From contig JAILXR010000001.1 in assembly GCA_050789445.1 (NCBI GenBank), positions 3,348,001-3,412,000 on the forward strand: DNA of 64,000 nt, in the 5' to 3' direction. The number at the start of each line of letters is the position of its first letter. Positions within the stretch are counted from its first letter, which is position 1. A program made the translations under genes and the position numbers. Below are positions 61,527 to 64,000 of this stretch, in pieces. This DNA is from JAWSVE01 sp050789445. Lineage in GTDB: Bacteria; Pseudomonadota; Gammaproteobacteria; Pseudomonadales; Cellvibrionaceae. The notes under the pieces are model-generated. The model ran no database searches and was not told the DNA's origin. It saw only the letters and a program-made list of their open reading frames with translations.

Positions 61527-61973
61527 TTAGCCTAATGCTTCTTTGACTAATTTGCTGACAGCCCCAACATCGGCTCGGCCTTGGATTTGAGGTTTTAACA
61601 CTGCCATGACCTTACCCATATCTTTAATTGAGCTGGCGCCAGAATCCTCGATGGCTTTTTCTAAAAGCTTGGCGAGATCTTCTTCAGTCAGTGCCTCAGG
61701 AAGAAATTCTTTAATGACTGTGATTTCGTACGCTTCTTGATCAGCAAGCCCTTGTCGTTCAGCTGCCTCGTATTGTTTTATGGAATCGCGGCGTTGTTTG
61801 GTCATTTTGTCGAGGATGCTGATAACACGCTCATCACTTAGCTCGATTCTCTCATCAACTTCGATGCGCTTACATTCAGAAAGAATGAGCCGAATTATGC
61901 CTAGACGCTCTTTATCTCGTGCTTTCATGGCTGCTTTCATCTCATTGGTTAATTGATCTTTTAGTGCTGCCAT
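61527..61973 (-). CDS. yqeY: GatB/YqeY domain protein
   Basis: 148 residues from the ATG at 61973 (GAGGA about 7 bases upstream). A longer in-frame start at 62069 would add 32 residues of no family likeness. DQLTNEMKAAMKARDKERLGIIRLIL, then AYEITVIKEFLPEALTEEDL and IKDMGKVMAVLKPQIQGRADVGAVSKLVKE are typical. Resembles the tRNA-binding tail of GatB; role uncertain. Between rpsU and dnaG, as in many gammaproteobacteria. Confidence 0.95.
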   Translation of the reverse strand: MAALKDQLTNEMKAAMKARDKERLGIIRLILSECKRIEVDERIELSDERVISILDKMTKQRRDSIKQYEAAERQGLADQEAYEITVIKEFLPEALTEEDLAKLLEKAIEDSGASSIKDMGKVMAVLKPQIQGRADVGAVSKLVKEALG

Positions 61974-62031
61974 CTTGAATCCTCGCGGTGGGTTTCTTGA
62001 ATTCTTGAAAATAAAAAAGCTAAACCGACAA

Positions 62032-62057
62032 AGCCCGATCGATTTCGCGATCAGGCT
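62032..62057 (-). terminator. Hairpin in the rpsU-yqeY gap, possible attenuator
   Basis: On the minus strand AGCCTGATCG and CGATCGGGCT pair (one G-U) across a 6-base loop, followed by TTGT rather than a full T-run. It could be a weak terminator or an RNA-processing site that separates rpsU from yqeY. Confidence 0.5.
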
Positions 62058-62191
62058 AAATTTAGTCAAGGGGATAACTAAAGTACGTAACTAAAATAAA
62101 GAGCTATAAAGAGAGTATTTGTAGTAAAAGCAGGTGCTTTTGGGGCATGTGTAGGACTGAGGAAGACATCAGCCCGAGATGCGACAAACTC

Positions 62192-62407
62192 TTAGTAAAG
62201 TCTTTGAAACTTGCGAGACTCGCGTTGGACCTTTTTAGCATGACGCTTAACGGCAGCAGCAGCTTTACGCTTACGTACTGATGTTGGCTTTTCGTAATGC
62301 TCGCGACGACGAACTTCAGCTAGTACACCTGCTTTTTCACAAGAGCGCTTGAAGCGACGTAGGGCGATATCAAAAGGTTCATTCTCTTTCAGTTTTACCG
62401 AAGGCAT
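62192..62407 (-). CDS. rpsU: 30S ribosomal protein S21
   Basis: 71 residues. MPSVKLKENEPFDIALRRFKR, CEKAGVLAEVRRREHYEKP, then a basic tail: complete and typical. First gene of the rpsU-yqeY-dnaG run; divergent from tsaD. Confidence 0.98.
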   Translation of the reverse strand: MPSVKLKENEPFDIALRRFKRSCEKAGVLAEVRRREHYEKPTSVRKRKAAAAVKRHAKKVQRESRKFQRLY

Positions 62408-62629
62408 GCTTTATCCTGTATTAGTCATTATACGTGAGAGCTATCTAAGACGATCTTCTTTGTCTGTTTTTAGACGCTCCTCCCCTAAGGGGCGCAAATA
62501 GTAAACACTTCTTTCTATAAGTTCAACTATCTGAAGGATATGAAAGCGAAATGAGTCCCAAGTCTGGTCTTGGTTGTCATCAGTGATTATGATGTCGTTC
62601 TTCTTATTTCCTGCCTCACGAGGTGTTCA

Positions 62630-63661
62630 ATGCGGGTTTTGGGTATTGAAAGTTCCTGTGATGAGACGGGAGTAGCGCTATATGATAGTGAAAATGGCTT
62701 ATTGGGCCACAGGCTATTTAGCCAAATCGCCGTCCATGCTGAATATGGCGGTGTCGTTCCTGAGTTGGCATCTCGAGATCATATTCGGAAAACACTTCCT
62801 TTAATTGATAATCTTCTCAAATCCACCCATCTCACATCAAAGGATATTGACGGTATTGCGTTCACAAAAGGCCCTGGCCTTGTGGGTGCTTTGATGGTGG
62901 GGTCGTGTATTGGTCGAGCATTGGCTTTCGCATGGGATATCCCAGCGATTGGTGTTCACCATATGGAAGGGCATTTACTCGCGCCTATGTTAGAAGAGTC
63001 ACCTCCTGAATTTCCCTTTGTCGCGCTTTTGGTTTCCGGTGGGCATACGCAGTTGATGCGGGTAGGTGCGATTGGTGAATATCAATTATTGGGAGAGTCT
63101 CTCGATGATGCAGCCGGTGAGGCGTTTGATAAAGCCGCAAAAATGTTAGATCTGGATTATCCGGGCGGTCCTGCCATAGCGGCGCTTGCAGAATCAGGTG
63201 TGGCTGGTCGATTTGTTTTTCCTCGGCCCATGACAAATAGACCTGGACTTGATTTTAGTTTTAGCGGATTAAAAACATTTACATTAAATACCGTTGCCAA
63301 ACATGCTGGTGAAGATGGTTTGCCGGATGATCAAACCATGGCCGATATTGCTCGCGCTTTTCAAACAGCTGTTGTTGAAACTTTACTGATAAAATGTCGG
63401 CGGGCATTAGAGCAAACCGGTTTGAAAACACTGGTGATGGCTGGCGGTGTTTCGGCGAATCGTGAGCTGAGAGAAAAATTACAAACGGCATTGGGTAAAA
63501 AACAAATTACTGTTTACTATCCTCGATCAGAATTCTGTGTCGATAATGGGGCGATGATTGCTTATGCTGGCTGCCAGCGATTATTGGCAGGGCAACACGA
63601 TGAGCTAGGTATAAAAGTAAAAGCGAGATGGTCATTAGAATCGCTGCCAGCGATTGTCTGA
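62630..63661 (+). CDS. tsaD: tRNA N6-adenosine threonylcarbamoyltransferase
   Basis: 343 residues from the ATG at 62630, with GAGGTG 7 bases upstream; an earlier in-frame start at 62570 would add 20 residues not seen in the family. MRVLGIESSCDETGVALYD, metal site in VHHMEGHLLAP, LLVSGGHTQL and FSGLKTF. Transfers threonylcarbamoyl to A37 of ANN-decoding tRNAs with TsaB/TsaE. Divergent from rpsU and followed by folB, the usual order. Confidence 0.97.
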   Translation: MRVLGIESSCDETGVALYDSENGLLGHRLFSQIAVHAEYGGVVPELASRDHIRKTLPLIDNLLKSTHLTSKDIDGIAFTKGPGLVGALMVGSCIGRALAFAWDIPAIGVHHMEGHLLAPMLEESPPEFPFVALLVSGGHTQLMRVGAIGEYQLLGESLDDAAGEAFDKAAKMLDLDYPGGPAIAALAESGVAGRFVFPRPMTNRPGLDFSFSGLKTFTLNTVAKHAGEDGLPDDQTMADIARAFQTAVVETLLIKCRRALEQTGLKTLVMAGGVSANRELREKLQTALGKKQITVYYPRSEFCVDNGAMIAYAGCQRLLAGQHDELGIKVKARWSLESLPAIV

Positions 63662-63739
63662 TATTTCAAATGGTTTTTTGTGCGAATAAAAAAGAGCAAC
63701 GAAAAAACGCTAACGTAAAATAGGTAAAAGCGAGAAATC

Positions 63740-64000
63740 ATGGATATTTTGTTTGTTGAAGAATTACGACTCGATACAGAGATTGGTGTATATGAGTGGG
63801 AACACAATATTAAACAACCTATTAGTGTTGATATCGAAGTGAACACAGCTATTGGCCAAGCGGCAAAAACCGATGATTTACAATATGCACTAGATTACCA
63901 AACCATTACGGAAGAAGTGACGACGTTAATTACTAGTAAGCATTTTAAATTAGTCGAATCTGTAGCTGAAAGTGTCGCTGAGTTATTACAAATAAAATTT
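63740..64000 (+). CDS. folB: Dihydroneopterin aldolase (N-terminal part, cut by window end)
   Basis: 87 codons read from the ATG at 63740 to the window edge: DILFVEELRLDTEIGVYEWE, ISVDIEVNTAIG, DLQYALDYQTITEEVTTLI and LVESVAESVAEL. These are the FolB signatures, including the catalytic-site Glu and the LDY motif. Folate synthesis; usual neighbour of tsaD. Confidence 0.95.
   Translation, partial: MDILFVEELRLDTEIGVYEWEHNIKQPISVDIEVNTAIGQAAKTDDLQYALDYQTITEEVTTLITSKHFKLVESVAESVAELLQIKF

Overview
The window is a contiguous piece of a gammaproteobacterial chromosome of moderately low GC (judged by eye, not computed). The housekeeping blocks point to the Pseudomonadales/Cellvibrionales side of the class: rpsO-pnp; sfsA / dksA-gluQ-cbrX-cbrA-cbrB-[sRNA]-pcnB-folK-panB, which is the Pseudomonas gene order with small changes; and dnaG-yqeY-rpsU divergent from tsaD-folB. 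No rRNA, tRNA, CRISPR array, prophage or insertion sequence was found. Genus cannot be fixed from the sequence alone; a marine Cellvibrionales-like bacterium is my inference.

Layout. 1-7 kb: end of rpsO, pnp, then envelope genes (two small lipoproteins, a GlsB-like membrane protein, an MscS channel, an OmpA-type porin) separated by clear terminators. 7-12 kb: a three-gene signalling cluster read leftwards (OmpR-type regulator, LysM/FecR-domain envelope protein, CHASE2 sensor kinase). 12.4-13.5 kb: a PilU-type ATPase. 13.5-21.1 kb: accessory oxidative metabolism (PQQ-dependent dehydrogenase, ThDP enzyme, uncharacterised secreted protein, FAD-linked 2-hydroxyacid oxidase). 21.4-27.3 kb: small accessory genes, including a MocR regulator divergent from phzF-lysE; lysE is broken by a 13-bp tandem duplication. 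27.3-39.3 kb: the leftward yihY / panB / deoxynucleoside kinase / folK / pcnB / cbrB / cbrA / cbrX / gluQ / dksA block. 39.6-49.7 kb: sfsA, a cNMP-sensor/Rieske pair, a TfoX-C protein, an M15 peptidase, a HAD phosphatase, a MarR-HlyD-EmrB efflux operon, cysE and htpX. 50-58.4 kb: a conserved unknown, a NasA-like molybdoenzyme with a fused DmsB-DmsC partner, and a 7TMR-DISM hybrid kinase. 58.6-64 kb: ppa, dnaG, yqeY, rpsU, tsaD and the start of folB.

The most interesting find is not a protein. Between cbrB and pcnB (32444-32655, minus strand) there is a sigma-54 promoter with GG-N10-GC spacing, an upstream TGTTAC-N15-GTAACA palindrome that fits a CbrB site, and a short transcript region packed with AAnAAnAA motifs that ends in an 11-bp GC-rich hairpin. 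This is the architecture of the Pseudomonas CrcZ decoy RNA of carbon catabolite repression, in a shorter and diverged form. The 56-codon cbrX gene overlapping the cbrA start, and three TGTTACC half-sites ahead of cbrB, complete what looks like a whole CbrXAB-Crc RNA control unit. Other points of note are the single-event frameshift in lysE, paired MocR-type direct repeats, a perfect 19-bp palindrome ahead of the efflux operon, and the absence of rpoD after dnaG and of panC after panB.
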